Shown piece after piece: positions 43,074-52,295 of a stretch of DNA of 64,000 bases. The position numbers were made by a program, and so were the translations under genes. This DNA is from Pseudomonas sp. LB-090624 (GTDB lineage: Bacteria > Pseudomonadota > Gammaproteobacteria > Pseudomonadales > Pseudomonadaceae). Positions within the stretch are counted from its first letter, which is position 1; each line of letters starts with the position of its first letter. Below the pieces are notes generated by a model that worked only from the letters and a program-made list of their open reading frames with translations, made no database searches and had not been told where the DNA came from. The stretch lies in NCBI RefSeq assembly GCF_003205205.1, contig NZ_QJRL01000002.1:186001-250000 (forward strand), read 5' to 3'.

Positions 43074-43634
43074 CTACGCAGAAGGCTGCCAACGGTATTT
43101 GCCAAGCTCCTCGTTGAGTGGCGTCTGGGCGAAGACATTAGCAAAGTTGCAGAGGGTTGCGAGACTTACCCCCAGAATCACTTCCAGCGCGTTGCCTTCG
43201 CTGAAGCCGGCTTCACGGAACGTCTGGTAGGTGGCTTGGCTGACATTGCCACGGGTGGCGATCACTTCGCGGGCAAAAGCGGCCAGGGCTTCATGGCGGG
43301 CGTTGGGCAATTCGTCACGCGCACGCAGGGCATCGACCACCTCCGGCGGCAGTTTGGCCTTGTTCAGCGCCACCGCTGTGTGGCCGGCCACACAAAAGTC
43401 GCAGCCATGCTGGGTGGCGGCGATCAGCTGCACCACCTCGCGATCGGCCAGGCTCAAGTCGGACTTGCCATTCAGCGCCGAGACGGTGACGTAGGTTTCC
43501 AGCGCCGCCGGAGCGTTGGCCAGCACGCCAAGCAGGTTGGGAATGAAGCCGGAATTCTTCTGCGCAATCTCAAGAAACGGCCGTGCCGCTTCCGGGGCGC
43601 TCTGCAGCGTGTGTAAAGTGATGCGCGAGGACAT
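43074..43634 (-). CDS. AhpD-fold carboxymuconolactone decarboxylase family protein
   Basis: 186 residues of the peroxidase-related AhpD fold. The redox motif CDFCVAGH (C78, C81, H85) matches the CxxCxxxH site of alkylhydroperoxidase-type members, so peroxide reduction is likelier than true decarboxylation. GGAGATCACTGC precedes the ATG at 43634. It is divergent from an AraC regulator at 43737 and lies next to the SsuABC-like operon, transcribed in the same direction but with a 100-base gap and a REP fragment. Confidence 0.87.
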   Translation of the reverse strand: MSSRITLHTLQSAPEAARPFLEIAQKNSGFIPNLLGVLANAPAALETYVTVSALNGKSDLSLADREVVQLIAATQHGCDFCVAGHTAVALNKAKLPPEVVDALRARDELPNARHEALAAFAREVIATRGNVSQATYQTFREAGFSEGNALEVILGVSLATLCNFANVFAQTPLNEELGKYRWQPSA

Positions 43635-43736
43635 GCAGTGATCTCCGTTGATGGGTGTCACTACAGTCTGTTGGTTATAAGAACTACCCTCCATATTCGT
43701 CAGTCGCCTTTCCTTGCTCCTGAGTCTTTGCTTTAG

Positions 43737-44648
43737 ATGATTTCTTCCAGCCCGCTTGTCGATTGGTTATTAGAAGGCCTGGAGCTCGATGCCAGCCTGT
43801 TCCACGTAGGCCGCTATTGCGGCGGCTGGCACGCCAGTACCCAGGGCATGGGCCGGGCCAGCTTCCACCTGGTGGTGCAAGGCCATTGCTGGCTGCACAT
43901 TGACGGCCAGCCCCGGGCCCTGCGCTTGGAGCAAGGTGATGCCGTGTTCCTGCTGCGCGACTTGGCTTATCGCTTGTCCAGCGACCATGACCCGGTCGAC
44001 GCCTGCGCGCAACCGCGTCAGGTCATGCAGGCACTGGACAATACGGCTGGCGACGGGGTCGGGCTGGTCTGCGGCTTCTTTCATTTCCACTCGGGCCTGT
44101 CATCGCTGATCGTCGACGGCCTGGCCGAGTGGATCCTGCTGCGCGCCAAAGACCCCGCAGGCAGTGCAGCGGGGGCGCTGTTCGGGTTGATTCTGGAAGA
44201 GTGTCGGCGCAACCCCGGGCCATCGCAGACGCTGCTGGAGCGGCTGACACATTTGCTGTTTCTGTATGTGCTGCGCCAGCAGGTGCACGCCGGCCAATCG
44301 CTTGGCGGCCTGGTCGCCCTCGCCCGCCAACCGGCATTTGCCGGGCTGCTGGAGCAATTGATCGAGCAGCCGGGGCAAGCGTGGACACTGGAGAGCATGG
44401 CAGCTTGCACCGGGTTGTCACGCTCGGCTTTTTTCAAGCGTTTCAGCGAGCTGGCGGGTCAATCGCCGGGGCAGGTTCTGCTGGCGCTGCGCATGCGCCA
44501 GGCCTGCCAGTTGCTGCAGGCCGGGCACACCGTGGAGCACGTGGGCGCGCAGGTGGGGTACCAATCGGTGGCGGCCTTTACCCGGGCGTTCGCCAAGGTG
44601 GTGGGGGTGCAGCCTGGGGCCTATCGGCGACAGCATGAAGGGCGCTGA
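43737..44648 (+). CDS. AraC-family regulator with cupin_6 domain
   Basis: 303 residues. The N-terminal cupin_6 sensing domain (1-185) contains GRASFHLVVQGHCWLHID and LEQGDAVFLLRDLAYRL. The C-terminal AraC double helix-turn-helix (200-300) contains MAACTGLSRSAFFKRFSELA and VGAQVGYQSVAAFTRAFAKV. AraC proteins of this type often control oxidoreductases that respond to reactive aldehydes or peroxides, and this one is divergent from the AhpD-fold gene. The 102-bp gap contains ACTACAGTCTGTTGGTTATA but no clear repeat. Confidence 0.9.
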   Translation: MISSSPLVDWLLEGLELDASLFHVGRYCGGWHASTQGMGRASFHLVVQGHCWLHIDGQPRALRLEQGDAVFLLRDLAYRLSSDHDPVDACAQPRQVMQALDNTAGDGVGLVCGFFHFHSGLSSLIVDGLAEWILLRAKDPAGSAAGALFGLILEECRRNPGPSQTLLERLTHLLFLYVLRQQVHAGQSLGGLVALARQPAFAGLLEQLIEQPGQAWTLESMAACTGLSRSAFFKRFSELAGQSPGQVLLALRMRQACQLLQAGHTVEHVGAQVGYQSVAAFTRAFAKVVGVQPGAYRRQHEGR

Positions 44649-44694
44649 TCGGCGTCTATCCCTACCCGCGCAAAGGCCAGTACGGGCAACCCCT

Positions 44695-45234
44695 TCACAC
44701 CTGCTCTACCGGAATATCCCCAGCCCCCTTGGCCTCCCGCCGCTCCCCCATCCAGGCAACGACCTGCTGGCCGAATTCAGCCGGGGCCTTGCGCCCGAAA
44801 CGCATGGCCAGGTCCAGCACAGTCTGCTGTGCCAATGACTCTTCCATGCGCTTCTGCGCCCCCAGCATCACCGCGTGGATCGCACAGGTACCCTCGGTCG
44901 CCCAAGTCGGCGGCGAGCCGTCGAACAAGGTGCAACGCTCGCGCACCTCGCGGCAATCGAAGATCTTCTTCGGTCCATCAATGGCAGTGACGATATCCAG
45001 CACGCTGATCTGCGCCGCCGGCCGCGCCAGGCGGAAGCCGCCGCGCACGCCTTCGGTAGCCGCCACCAGCCCGGCACGGGCCAGCTTGGTGAAGACCTTG
45101 GCCAGGTATTCCTGCGGCACACCTTGCAGCTCGGCCAGGTCGCGCACGCTGGAATCACGGGTTTCACCGCGCTCGTCGACTAAAAACAACAGGCAATGGA
45201 TGCCGTATTCCACGCCAGCACTGTAAAGCGACAT
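44695..45234 (-). CDS. Rrf2-family regulator with three conserved cysteines
   Basis: 179 residues. N-terminal winged helix with SLYSAGVEYGIHCLLFLVD, VRDLAELQGVPQEYLAKVFT and GGFRLARP. C94, C101 and C117 (in DCREVRERCTLF and EGTCAIH) are placed as in Fe-S-binding Rrf2 proteins, so it may sense redox state, nitric oxide or iron-sulfur status. It is divergent from the NDH-2-like gene, with a 9-bp inverted repeat in the gap at 45342-45368. Confidence 0.9.
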   Translation of the reverse strand: MSLYSAGVEYGIHCLLFLVDERGETRDSSVRDLAELQGVPQEYLAKVFTKLARAGLVAATEGVRGGFRLARPAAQISVLDIVTAIDGPKKIFDCREVRERCTLFDGSPPTWATEGTCAIHAVMLGAQKRMEESLAQQTVLDLAMRFGRKAPAEFGQQVVAWMGERREAKGAGDIPVEQV

Positions 45235-45341
45235 TCTAATCTCCGACCGATTTTGTCGTATATGTTACGCCGATGCTCCGGCACTGACAAAACAAGCGTC
45301 GAGAGGTAGCGCCACTGCAAAGGGAAAACCCTTGCCGAAGA

Positions 45342-45368
45342 TAACTACGATCGATATAGTCGTAGTTA
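45342..45368. promoter_or_regulatory. Candidate Rrf2 operator
   Basis: TAACTACGA (45342-45350) and TCGTAGTTA (45360-45368) are a perfect inverted repeat around 9 bases, lying 58 bases before the oxidoreductase start. A related string, GTCGTATATGTTAC, occurs near 45255-45268, just upstream of the Rrf2 gene. Confidence 0.65.
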
Positions 45369-45425
45369 ATCGAAGGCCATACAGCTGGTCCTCGAGGCCC
45401 TCTTCGAACCTTGCGGAGTACCTTC

Positions 45426-46628
45426 ATGAAATCCAACATCCTGATCATCGGTGCCGGCTTTGCCGGTGTCTGGAGCGCCCTGAGCGCTGCACGCCTGCTC
45501 GACCAGGCGCAACGTGGCGACCTCAGCATCAGCGTGCTGGCGCCTCAGCCAGAACTGCGTATTCGTCCGCGTTTTTACGAGGCCGACGTGCATGGCATGA
45601 AGGCGCCGCTGGGTGATCTGTTCGCGGCTGTGGGCGTTCACTTCATCCCGGGCAACGCCGACAGCATCGACACCGAAGGTCGCAGCGTCAGCTATATCGA
45701 TACCCACGGCCAGCCACAGCGCATCGCCTACGACCGCCTGATCCTGGCGGCAGGCAGCCAGGTTGCCCGCCCGGCAGTACCAGGCCTGGCTGAGCATGCG
45801 TTCGATGTCGACCAGATGGAATCGGCCATGCGCCTGGAGCAGCACCTGGTCGATCTGGCCGCCCTGCCGGCTTCGCCAGCTCGCAATACCGTGGTGGTAT
45901 GCGGTGGCGGCTTCACCGGTATCGAGACCGCAACCGAAATGCCTAATCGCCTGCGCTCGATCCTCGGGGCCAAGGCGGCATTGCGGGTAGTGGTGGTCGA
46001 CCGTGGTGCGCAAGTGGGCGCGGCATTGGGTGCAGGGATCACACAGTCGATTGTTGCCGCGTGTGAACAGGCCGGTGTCGAATGGCTGGCCGGCGCTTCG
46101 GTGGTGGCTGTCGATGCGGCGGGAGTCACCCTGGACAACGGCGAGCACATCGCCAGCAACACGGTAATCTGGACCGTTGGCGTCAAGGCCAGCCCGTTGA
46201 CGGCGCAAGTTGCCGGGGAGCGCGATCACTTCGGCCGGCTGAAAGTGGATGGTCATTTGAAAGTGCTGGGCCAGGACCACGTTTATGCCACCGGCGACAC
46301 CGCCTGGGCTGCGGTAGATGACTTGGGCAACCATGCCCTGATGACGTGTCAGCACGCCATCCCCATGGGCCGCCACGCCGGCAACAACGCCGTCGCCGAC
46401 CTGCTCGGCCTGCATCCGGTGGTATATCGCCAGCCCAAGTACGTCACTTGCCTTGACCTGGGTGGCTGGGGCGCCGCCTTCAGCGAAGGCTGGGAGCGTG
46501 AACTGAAGCTGCACGGCCAGGAAGGCAAAGAGCTCAAACGCCAGATCAACTCGGTGTGGATTTACCCGCCAGCGGCTGACCGCACCGTGGCGCTGGCTGC
46601 GGCGGACCCAATGATCGCCATCGTTTAA
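45426..46628 (+). CDS. NDH-2-like NAD(P)/FAD-dependent oxidoreductase
   Basis: 400 residues. The first FAD motif is ILIIGAGFAGVWSALSAARL (~5), the NAD motif is TVVVCGGGFTGIETATEM (~157) and the C-terminal FAD contact is DHVYATGDTAWAAV (~285). The order matches type II NADH:quinone oxidoreductases, which lack proton pumping, though a clear C-terminal membrane anchor is not evident. Control by the divergent Rrf2 protein suggests induction under redox or metal stress. The start at 45426 was chosen over 45411 because it fits the family N-terminus. Confidence 0.88.
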   Translation: MKSNILIIGAGFAGVWSALSAARLLDQAQRGDLSISVLAPQPELRIRPRFYEADVHGMKAPLGDLFAAVGVHFIPGNADSIDTEGRSVSYIDTHGQPQRIAYDRLILAAGSQVARPAVPGLAEHAFDVDQMESAMRLEQHLVDLAALPASPARNTVVVCGGGFTGIETATEMPNRLRSILGAKAALRVVVVDRGAQVGAALGAGITQSIVAACEQAGVEWLAGASVVAVDAAGVTLDNGEHIASNTVIWTVGVKASPLTAQVAGERDHFGRLKVDGHLKVLGQDHVYATGDTAWAAVDDLGNHALMTCQHAIPMGRHAGNNAVADLLGLHPVVYRQPKYVTCLDLGGWGAAFSEGWERELKLHGQEGKELKRQINSVWIYPPAADRTVALAAADPMIAIV

Positions 46629-46642
46629 CGGCATTTTCCTCA

Positions 46643-46669
46643 CAAAACCGTCAACAATTGGCGGTTTTG
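46643..46669 (+). terminator. Hairpin after NDH-2-like gene
   Basis: CAAAACCG (46643-46650) pairs with CGGTTTTG (46662-46669), 15 bases after the stop codon. The right arm supplies the T-rich strand. Confidence 0.6.
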
Positions 46670-46856
46670 CCAGTTCTGGCCGTTACGTTGAATGACTGTT
46701 CAATAATGATGGCCATATGGCATCATTCAAACAAAAAAGTCACGAGGGTGAGACACACAACCAACTTCGCAGCGCATCAAGAGCCTGGCGCCATACCGGT
46801 GACCGGCCATCCGCCCAAGCTCCTGAGGCCTGCACGCCACCGTCAAGGAGCATTCC

Positions 46857-48482
46857 ATGCAGTTACGGAATTTGAAGATCGGCATTCGCGCTGCAAGCGT
46901 GTTCGCCCTGTTGGGCATCCTGGTCCTGTTCATGGGCTTGATCGCACTTTATGAAACCCGGCAGATGGACAAGGCCACGGATGAAATCCGGGTGACCTGG
47001 ATGCCGGCCGTAATAGCCCTGGGTGACATCAGCAGCAACCTCGGGCGCGCCCGCGCCGTCACCTTGCGTGCCGCCCTGGACGACAACCCCAGTGACCGCG
47101 TGCGCAACCTGCAGATGCTCGACGGTATAAATACCGAGCTGAATAATGCTCTGAAGAATTATGCCGACACGATCATCGCTGCCGATGACCGCGCCCTGTT
47201 CAATGCCTTCAGCGCTGCTCATCAGCACTATTTCGAATTACAGACCCGCGTGCTGCAAGACATCCAAGCCGGGCGTATGGACGACGCCAAGCAGCAGATC
47301 AGCGGCGCGCTGACTCAGCGCGCCGACAGCATGATGCAGGCCATGGCAGCGTTGATCGCGTATAACGGCACAGGCGCCGAACAAGCCTCGCAGCGCAGCA
47401 GCGACGTCGCTGACGAAGCGTTCACCGCGCTGGTCGCCGCACTGGTGGTGATCATGCTGGCCCTTGCCGCCATCGCCACCCTGCTCACCCGCAGTATCGT
47501 CGTGCCGCTGGCCGATGCGCTGGCGGTGGCCGAGCGCGTTGCGACCGGCGACCTGACCCGCGAGATACGGGTAACCGGTCGCGATGAGCCGGCCATGCTA
47601 TTGCGCGCCCTGAGCCGGATGCAGGGCAGCCTGCGCGATACCATTCGCCAGATCGCCGCGTCTTCCGACCAACTGGCCTCGGCCTCGGAAGAACTGCACA
47701 CCGTCACTGAAGACACCAGCCGCGGCCTGCATCAGCAGAGTGCAGAAATCGACCAGGCCGCCACGGCGGTGAACCAGATGACTGCGGCAGTCGAGGAAGT
47801 GGCGAACAACGCGGTCAGCACTGCTGATGCTTCCAAAGGCGCTGACCAGACCACCCGAGATGGCCGCGACCAAGTCAACCAGGCGCTGGCATCCATTCAG
47901 CATCTGGTAGCGGATGTGACCGGCACATCGGCCGAGATCGAACAACTGGCCAGCAACGCCAACGAGATCAGCCGGGTGCTGGACGTGATTGGAGCGATTG
48001 CCGGGCAGACCAACCTGCTGGCACTGAACGCCGCCATCGAGGCGGCAAGGGCCGGCGAGGCAGGACGTGGGTTTGCCGTGGTGGCTGACGAGGTACGCGC
48101 CCTCGCCCACCGTACCCAGCAATCGACGGCGGAGATCGAGCAGATGATTGCCGGTATCCAGAACGGCACCGAGCGGGCGGTGACGGCAATGCACAGCAGC
48201 CAGGGTCGCGCCACGGGTACGCTGGCAGTGGCGCAAAGCGCAGGGCAGGCGTTGGAGGTGATAGCCGAGGCCATCGCTTCGATCAACCAGCGCAACCTGG
48301 TGATTGCCAGTGCCTCGGAAGAGCAGGCGCAGGTCGCACGCGAGGTGGACCGGAACCTGGTGAATATTCGTGACTTGGCGACGCAAACGTCGGCGGGCGC
48401 GAACCAGACCAGTGCGGCGGCGCAGGATCTGTCGCGGTTGGCGGTGGACCTGAACGGGATGGTGGCGCAGTTCAAGGTTTGA
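46857..48482 (+). CDS. Methyl-accepting chemotaxis protein (4HB ligand domain)
   Basis: 541 residues. TM1 (~11-31), a periplasmic four-helix-bundle domain (~32-190) with [22 protein letters not shown]2 (~192-212), HAMP (~213-265) and a cytoplasmic signalling domain with the hairpin tip [18 protein letters not shown]. Gln/Glu-rich helices carry likely methylation sites. It senses an unknown ligand and drives chemotaxis through CheW/CheA. No che genes are adjacent. AAGGAG precedes the ATG. The nearby heterocycle cluster makes its substrate a conceivable ligand, but that is only positional. Confidence 0.93.
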   Translation: MQLRNLKIGIRAASVFALLGILVLFMGLIALYETRQMDKATDEIRVTWMPAVIALGDISSNLGRARAVTLRAALDDNPSDRVRNLQMLDGINTELNNALKNYADTIIAADDRALFNAFSAAHQHYFELQTRVLQDIQAGRMDDAKQQISGALTQRADSMMQAMAALIAYNGTGAEQASQRSSDVADEAFTALVAALVVIMLALAAIATLLTRSIVVPLADALAVAERVATGDLTREIRVTGRDEPAMLLRALSRMQGSLRDTIRQIAASSDQLASASEELHTVTEDTSRGLHQQSAEIDQAATAVNQMTAAVEEVANNAVSTADASKGADQTTRDGRDQVNQALASIQHLVADVTGTSAEIEQLASNANEISRVLDVIGAIAGQTNLLALNAAIEAARAGEAGRGFAVVADEVRALAHRTQQSTAEIEQMIAGIQNGTERAVTAMHSSQGRATGTLAVAQSAGQALEVIAEAIASINQRNLVIASASEEQAQVAREVDRNLVNIRDLATQTSAGANQTSAAAQDLSRLAVDLNGMVAQFKV

Positions 48483-48492
48483 TCCAAAACAG

Positions 48493-48515
48493 CCGGGGCC
48501 GCATTGCGGCCCCGG
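48493..48515. terminator. Bidirectional hairpin between MCP and NCS1 permease genes
   Basis: CCGGGGCCGC-ATT-GCGGCCCCGG, a perfect 10-bp stem between two convergent genes. There is no T-run. Confidence 0.65.
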
Positions 48516-48534
48516 TTACAGCAACAGCGGTCTG

Positions 48535-49941
48535 TCAATCGTTGACGCTTACCACCCGCCCCGCCTTCTCGACAGCCTTGCCGCGCGTCGCCAGGCAGTA
48601 GTACAACGGCACGGTCACCAGCAAGCCGAACAGCCATGACAGGTCGGCCCCTTCGACAATGTTCGAGTACGGCCCCACATACAGCGAAGTATTGGCAAAC
48701 GGCAGCTGCACCAGGATGCCGCAGGCATAGGCGATGATCGCGTGGTGGTTGAAGCGGCCATAGATACCGCCGTCGGCGCTGAAGATCGACGCAATGTCGT
48801 ACTGGCCTTTCTTGATCAGGTAGAAGTCGATCAGGTTGATCGAAGCCCACGGCACCAGCACCAGCAGCAGCGCCAGGATCAGGCCGATGAAGTGGCTGAT
48901 GAAGTCCGCCGAGGCGTTCAGTGCCACCATCCCGCAGCCCAGCAGAATCACTGAAGCCAGGATCACCCGCACCTTGATGCTCGGCGTCCACTCGGCCATG
49001 AAGGTCTGGATCGCGGTCACGATCGACAGCACGGCGCCGTAGAGGTTGAGGGCGTTGTGGCTGATGATGTTGAGCAGGAACAGCACCATCAGGATCGGGC
49101 CCAGCCAGCCGGTGGCCTGCTTTACCGCATCCATTGCGTCGGTGCCTTCCGGCACGCACAGCACGGCCACCGTACCAAAGCTGAAGCACAGGATGGTACC
49201 CAGGGTGGCGCCGAAGTAAGTGGCCCAGAACGGCTTGGCAATGCCCACTTCACGGGGCAGATAGCGCGAGTAGTCGGAGGTGTACGGGGAGAAGCTGATC
49301 TGCCAGATCACACCCAGCGACACGGTGGCAATGAAGCCCGACAGGTTGAACGCGCCACGGCTGAAGAAGTCAGCCGGCAGATCCTGGACGAACATCATGA
49401 TGAAACCGGCAAGCAACGCCGAGCCCATCACCCAGGTACCGATGCGGTTGAGGATATGGATGAAGCGGTAGCCGATCACGCCAATAGCAGTCGCACTCAG
49501 CGCACCGATCACGATCGCACCGGGCATCGGCACGCTCGGCGCGATGCCGTGAATGGTCTTGCCTGCCAGGACGATATTGGAAATGAAGAAGCCGACATAG
49601 ATCAGCGCGGTGAAGAACACGATCAGCAAGGCACCGTAGCGGCCAAACTGGCCACGGCTCTGCACCATCTGCGGAATGCCCAGCTGCGGCCCCTGCGCAG
49701 AGGCCAGGGCGATGACCACACCCCCGACCAGATGGCCCAGTACGATGGCGATCAGGCCCCACAACAGGTTCAGGTGGAACACCTGGACCACCATGGCACC
49801 GGTCACGATAGGCAGTGGCGCAATGTTGGTACTGAACCAGAGGGTGAACAGGTCGCGCGCCTTCCCATGGCGCTCGGCAGGTGGAACGTAATCGACCGTG
49901 TGATTCTCGACAAACTGGTGTTGCGACGACGGTTGGGACAT
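48535..49941 (-). CDS. NCS1-family nucleobase/N-heterocycle permease
   Basis: 468 residues with 12 predicted helices. It is of the cytosine/purine/allantoin/hydantoin NCS1 family, with RDLFTLWFSTNIAPLPIVTG in TM1, SAQGPQLGIPQMVQSRGQFG (substrate site) and SFSPYTSDYSRYLPREV. It is a paralogue of the permease at 60612. It is divergent from the flavin reductase and carries a TGGTATTCCA operator-like word 79 bases upstream (50020-50029), so it is probably the importer of the substrate degraded by the 50258-56346 enzymes. Confidence 0.9.
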   Translation of the reverse strand: MSQPSSQHQFVENHTVDYVPPAERHGKARDLFTLWFSTNIAPLPIVTGAMVVQVFHLNLLWGLIAIVLGHLVGGVVIALASAQGPQLGIPQMVQSRGQFGRYGALLIVFFTALIYVGFFISNIVLAGKTIHGIAPSVPMPGAIVIGALSATAIGVIGYRFIHILNRIGTWVMGSALLAGFIMMFVQDLPADFFSRGAFNLSGFIATVSLGVIWQISFSPYTSDYSRYLPREVGIAKPFWATYFGATLGTILCFSFGTVAVLCVPEGTDAMDAVKQATGWLGPILMVLFLLNIISHNALNLYGAVLSIVTAIQTFMAEWTPSIKVRVILASVILLGCGMVALNASADFISHFIGLILALLLVLVPWASINLIDFYLIKKGQYDIASIFSADGGIYGRFNHHAIIAYACGILVQLPFANTSLYVGPYSNIVEGADLSWLFGLLVTVPLYYCLATRGKAVEKAGRVVSVND

Positions 49942-50019
49942 GGTTTTCAGCTCGAAAGGTCGTTTTTATCTTTGTAAGGAAACCGCATCAAGGCGGCCTC
50001 TCAGCTGCGGACCATATTA

Positions 50020-50029
50020 TGGTATTCCA
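50020..50029. promoter_or_regulatory. GntR/FCD operator-like site 1
   Basis: TGGTATTCCA in ATATTATGGTATTCCAAG, one mismatch from the palindrome TGGTATACCA. It lies 79 bases upstream of the NCS1 permease start on the minus strand. Confidence 0.6.
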
Positions 50030-50190
50030 AGCTTTTGACAACACTGATCCGCACGAAAAAACGGCCGCTGATCCGCTTCGCAAACCCCTGCGACAAACCG
50101 CCCCACTGCTCAAGGCCACGGTTTACGTGGCTTTGGGCCGTTCATCGCGAAAAAACAGGGATAAAAATTCTGCTTGCAAAATAGGTATTA

Positions 50191-50200
50191 CGGTATACCA
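50191..50200. promoter_or_regulatory. GntR/FCD operator-like site 2
   Basis: CGGTATACCA followed by TCAGACACAT, 58 bases before the flavin reductase start. The flanks match site 3 almost base for base over about 22 bp. Confidence 0.65.
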
Positions 50201-50257
50201 TCAGACACATCAACGATAAAAACCGCGGACCACCGCAGCCCTTTAGAGGTACACGAG

Positions 50258-50743
50258 ATGATCGACGCAACCGTCTACAAGAACGTCCTGGGCTCCTTCC
50301 CGTCCGGCGTTACCGTCATCACCACCCTGGACGACGACGGCTCGGTCGTCGGCCTGACCGCCAGCGCTTTCTCTTCCTTGTCGATGGACCCGCCGCTGGT
50401 GCTGTTCTGCCCCAACTACACCTCCGATTCCTACCCGGTACTGATCAAGCAGAAGCGCTTTGCCATTCACCTGCTGTCCGGTGAACAGCAGGCCGAAGCC
50501 TACGCGTTCGCCAAGAAGGGCAAGGACAAGGCCAGCGGCATCGAGTGGACCCTGAGCGAACTGGGCAACCCGATCCTGGCCGGCGCCACCGCCGTCATCG
50601 AATGCGAACTGTGGCGTGAATATGAAGGTGGCGACCACGCCATCATGGTCGGCAAGGTACACAACCTGATCGTCCCTGCCGAAGCGCCACGGCCGATGGT
50701 GTACTGCCGCGGCAAGATGGCCAGCCTGCCGGCCTTTGCCTGA
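50258..50743 (+). CDS. Flavin reductase (HpaC/RutF family), copy 1
   Basis: 161 residues of the NAD(P)H:FMN/FAD reductase fold. MGSFPSGVTV-type start (here LGSFPSGVTVITTLDDDG), GLTASAFSSLSMDPPLVLFC (flavin binding) and FAIHLLSGEQQ are typical. It would supply reduced flavin to the LLM monooxygenase 80 bases downstream, making a two-component system. A second paralogue at 55336, about two-thirds identical by eye, ends the neighbouring operon. The start at 50258 follows an AGAGGT ribosome site; the frame to 50174 runs through the operator. Confidence 0.92.
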   Translation: MIDATVYKNVLGSFPSGVTVITTLDDDGSVVGLTASAFSSLSMDPPLVLFCPNYTSDSYPVLIKQKRFAIHLLSGEQQAEAYAFAKKGKDKASGIEWTLSELGNPILAGATAVIECELWREYEGGDHAIMVGKVHNLIVPAEAPRPMVYCRGKMASLPAFA

Positions 50744-50823
50744 AGCCTGCACTAGGACGCAGCCCGCCCCCACACTGAAGCCCGCTTGACTGACGGGCAA
50801 CAACAAGCGTTGAGGAAAAACCC

Positions 50824-51864
50824 ATGAAATTTTCGTTGTTCGTGCACATGGAACGTTGGGATGAACAGGTCAGCCACCGCCAGCTGTTCGAAGACCTGAC
50901 CGAACTGACCCTGATGGCCGAAGACGGCGGTTTCAGCACCGTATGGATCGGCGAACACCACGCCATGGAATACACCATTTCGCCAAGCCCGATGCCGCTA
51001 CTGGCCTACCTGGCCGCACGCACCGAGAAGATCCGCCTGGGCGCCGGCACCATCATCGCGCCGTTCTGGAACCCGATCCGCGTGGCTGGCGAATGCGCCC
51101 TGCTCGACGTGATCAGCAACGGCCGCATGGAAGTGGGCCTGGCCCGTGGTGCCTACCAGTTCGAGTTCGACCGCATGGCAGGTGGCATGCCGGCCACCGA
51201 CGGCGGCAAGGCGCTGCGCGAGATGGTGCCCGTGGTGCGTAAGCTGTGGGAGGGCGACTACGCCCACGACGGCGAAGTCTACAAGTTCCCGACCTCCACC
51301 AGCGTACCGAAACCGTTCAACGCCACGCCGCCTATGTGGATCGCCGCCCGTGATCCGGACTCGCACAACTTTGCCGTTGCCAATGGCTGCAATGTCATGG
51401 TCACCCCGCTGATGAAGGGTGACGAAGAGGTGCTGGACCTCAAGAACAAGTTCCAGGCTGCCCTGGACAACAACCCGGACGTGCCGCGCCCGCAATTGAT
51501 GGTGCTGCGCCACACCCATGTGCACAGCCCGGCCGAACCGGAGGGCTGGAAGGTTGGCGCCCAGGCGATCTCGCGCTTCTACCGCACCTTCGATGCCTGG
51601 TTCGGCAACAAGACCACCCCGGTGAATGGCTTCCTGGAGCCGAGCCCGGAGTCCAAGTTCGCCGAAGTACCGGCGTTCCAGCTGGAGAACATCCGCAAGA
51701 ACACCATGATCGGCACGCCGGAAGAGATCATTGCGCGCATCAAGTACTACCAGGAGCTTGGCGTCGACGAGTTCAGCTTCTGGTGCGACAACAGTCTGCC
51801 CCACGCCGAGAAGAAGAAGTCGCTCGAGCTGTTCATCAAGGAAGTGGTGCCGGCGTTCGCCTGA
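50824..51864 (+). CDS. LLM-class flavin-dependent monooxygenase
   Basis: 346 residues of the bacterial luciferase-like TIM-barrel family. Visible hallmarks: VWIGEHHAMEYTISPSPM (EHH motif), AARTEKIRLGAGTIIAPFWN, HDPIRVAGE-type segment (here NPIRVAGECALLDVISNGR), and IGTPEEIIARIKYYQELG. These enzymes use FMNH2 from a partner reductase to oxidise or open substrates such as uracil (RutA), nitrilotriacetate, pyridine or trigonelline. With the reductase upstream and a terminator at 51895-51941, it forms a two-gene unit. The exact substrate is inferred only from context. Confidence 0.92.
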   Translation: MKFSLFVHMERWDEQVSHRQLFEDLTELTLMAEDGGFSTVWIGEHHAMEYTISPSPMPLLAYLAARTEKIRLGAGTIIAPFWNPIRVAGECALLDVISNGRMEVGLARGAYQFEFDRMAGGMPATDGGKALREMVPVVRKLWEGDYAHDGEVYKFPTSTSVPKPFNATPPMWIAARDPDSHNFAVANGCNVMVTPLMKGDEEVLDLKNKFQAALDNNPDVPRPQLMVLRHTHVHSPAEPEGWKVGAQAISRFYRTFDAWFGNKTTPVNGFLEPSPESKFAEVPAFQLENIRKNTMIGTPEEIIARIKYYQELGVDEFSFWCDNSLPHAEKKKSLELFIKEVVPAFA

Positions 51865-51894
51865 ATTCCCATTGCCTGAATCATTGCGGGACGC

Positions 51895-51941
51895 AGCCCG
51901 CTCCCGTGGGCCCTTGTGGCTCGCGTGAGCGGGCTTTTTTT
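51895..51941 (+). terminator. Rho-independent terminator after LLM monooxygenase
   Basis: AGCCCGCTC (51895-51903) pairs with GAGCGGGCT (51927-51935), followed by seven T residues. Confidence 0.85.
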
Positions 51942-51965
51942 GAGGGGTACGCCTTGGGTCTTGCG

Positions 51966-52208
51966 GTGTATTCGAAATCGAGCGCCGCCCGCGCGGCGCA
52001 TCGCGAGCTGCGCTCGCTCCTACGTTTGTTTCGGGCCAGTGATTCCTGTGGGATTTGCGCGCGAACGCCTTGGCGCATGGCGCGAAATCGCGTCGTACAA
52101 ACAAGGCGGTCGCGCGCGCCTGCAACAGGCGTTACTGGCCAAAAACAAACGTAGGAGCGAGCGCAGCTCGCGATGCGCCGCGCGGGCGGCGCTCGATTTC
52201 GAATACAC
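51966..52208. repeat. Long inverted repeat with 75-bp arms
   Basis: Left arm 51966-52040 (begins GTGTATTCGAAATCGAGCGC) and right arm 52134-52208 (ends in the reverse complement) match except for about two bases near the loop. The 93-bp centre is itself rich in CGCG/GCGC pairing. The arms contain CGCGAGCTGCGCTCGCTCC, a smaller hairpin of the kind seen in REP families. It is probably an oversized REPIN or a non-autonomous mobile element. Confidence 0.85.
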
Positions 52209-52295
52209 CACAAAAACTCAAGGCATACCCAACAGCCCCACCTTTCGTCCCCCCGCAAGAGAAATTTCCAGCCACCTCTTGCACAACAAATATTA

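Larger units (their letters stand above)
49942..50257. other. 316-bp divergent control region
   Basis: There is no gene here. It holds two copies of the GntR-type operator word (50020-50029 facing the permease, 50191-50200 facing the flavin reductase) and AT-rich promoter sequence near 50155-50190. A small stem, GCCAC...GTGGC, lies at 50115-50131. Confidence 0.7.

Noticed and set aside
45309..45325. GG-N10-GC pattern resembling a sigma-54 promoter before the NDH-2-like gene
   Set aside because: The spacing fits but the conserved CAC and TTGC bases are missing.
46705..46727. Near-palindrome AATGATGGCCATATGGCATCATT upstream of the chemoreceptor
   Set aside because: Symmetry is off by one base and no candidate regulator is nearby; kept only as a note.
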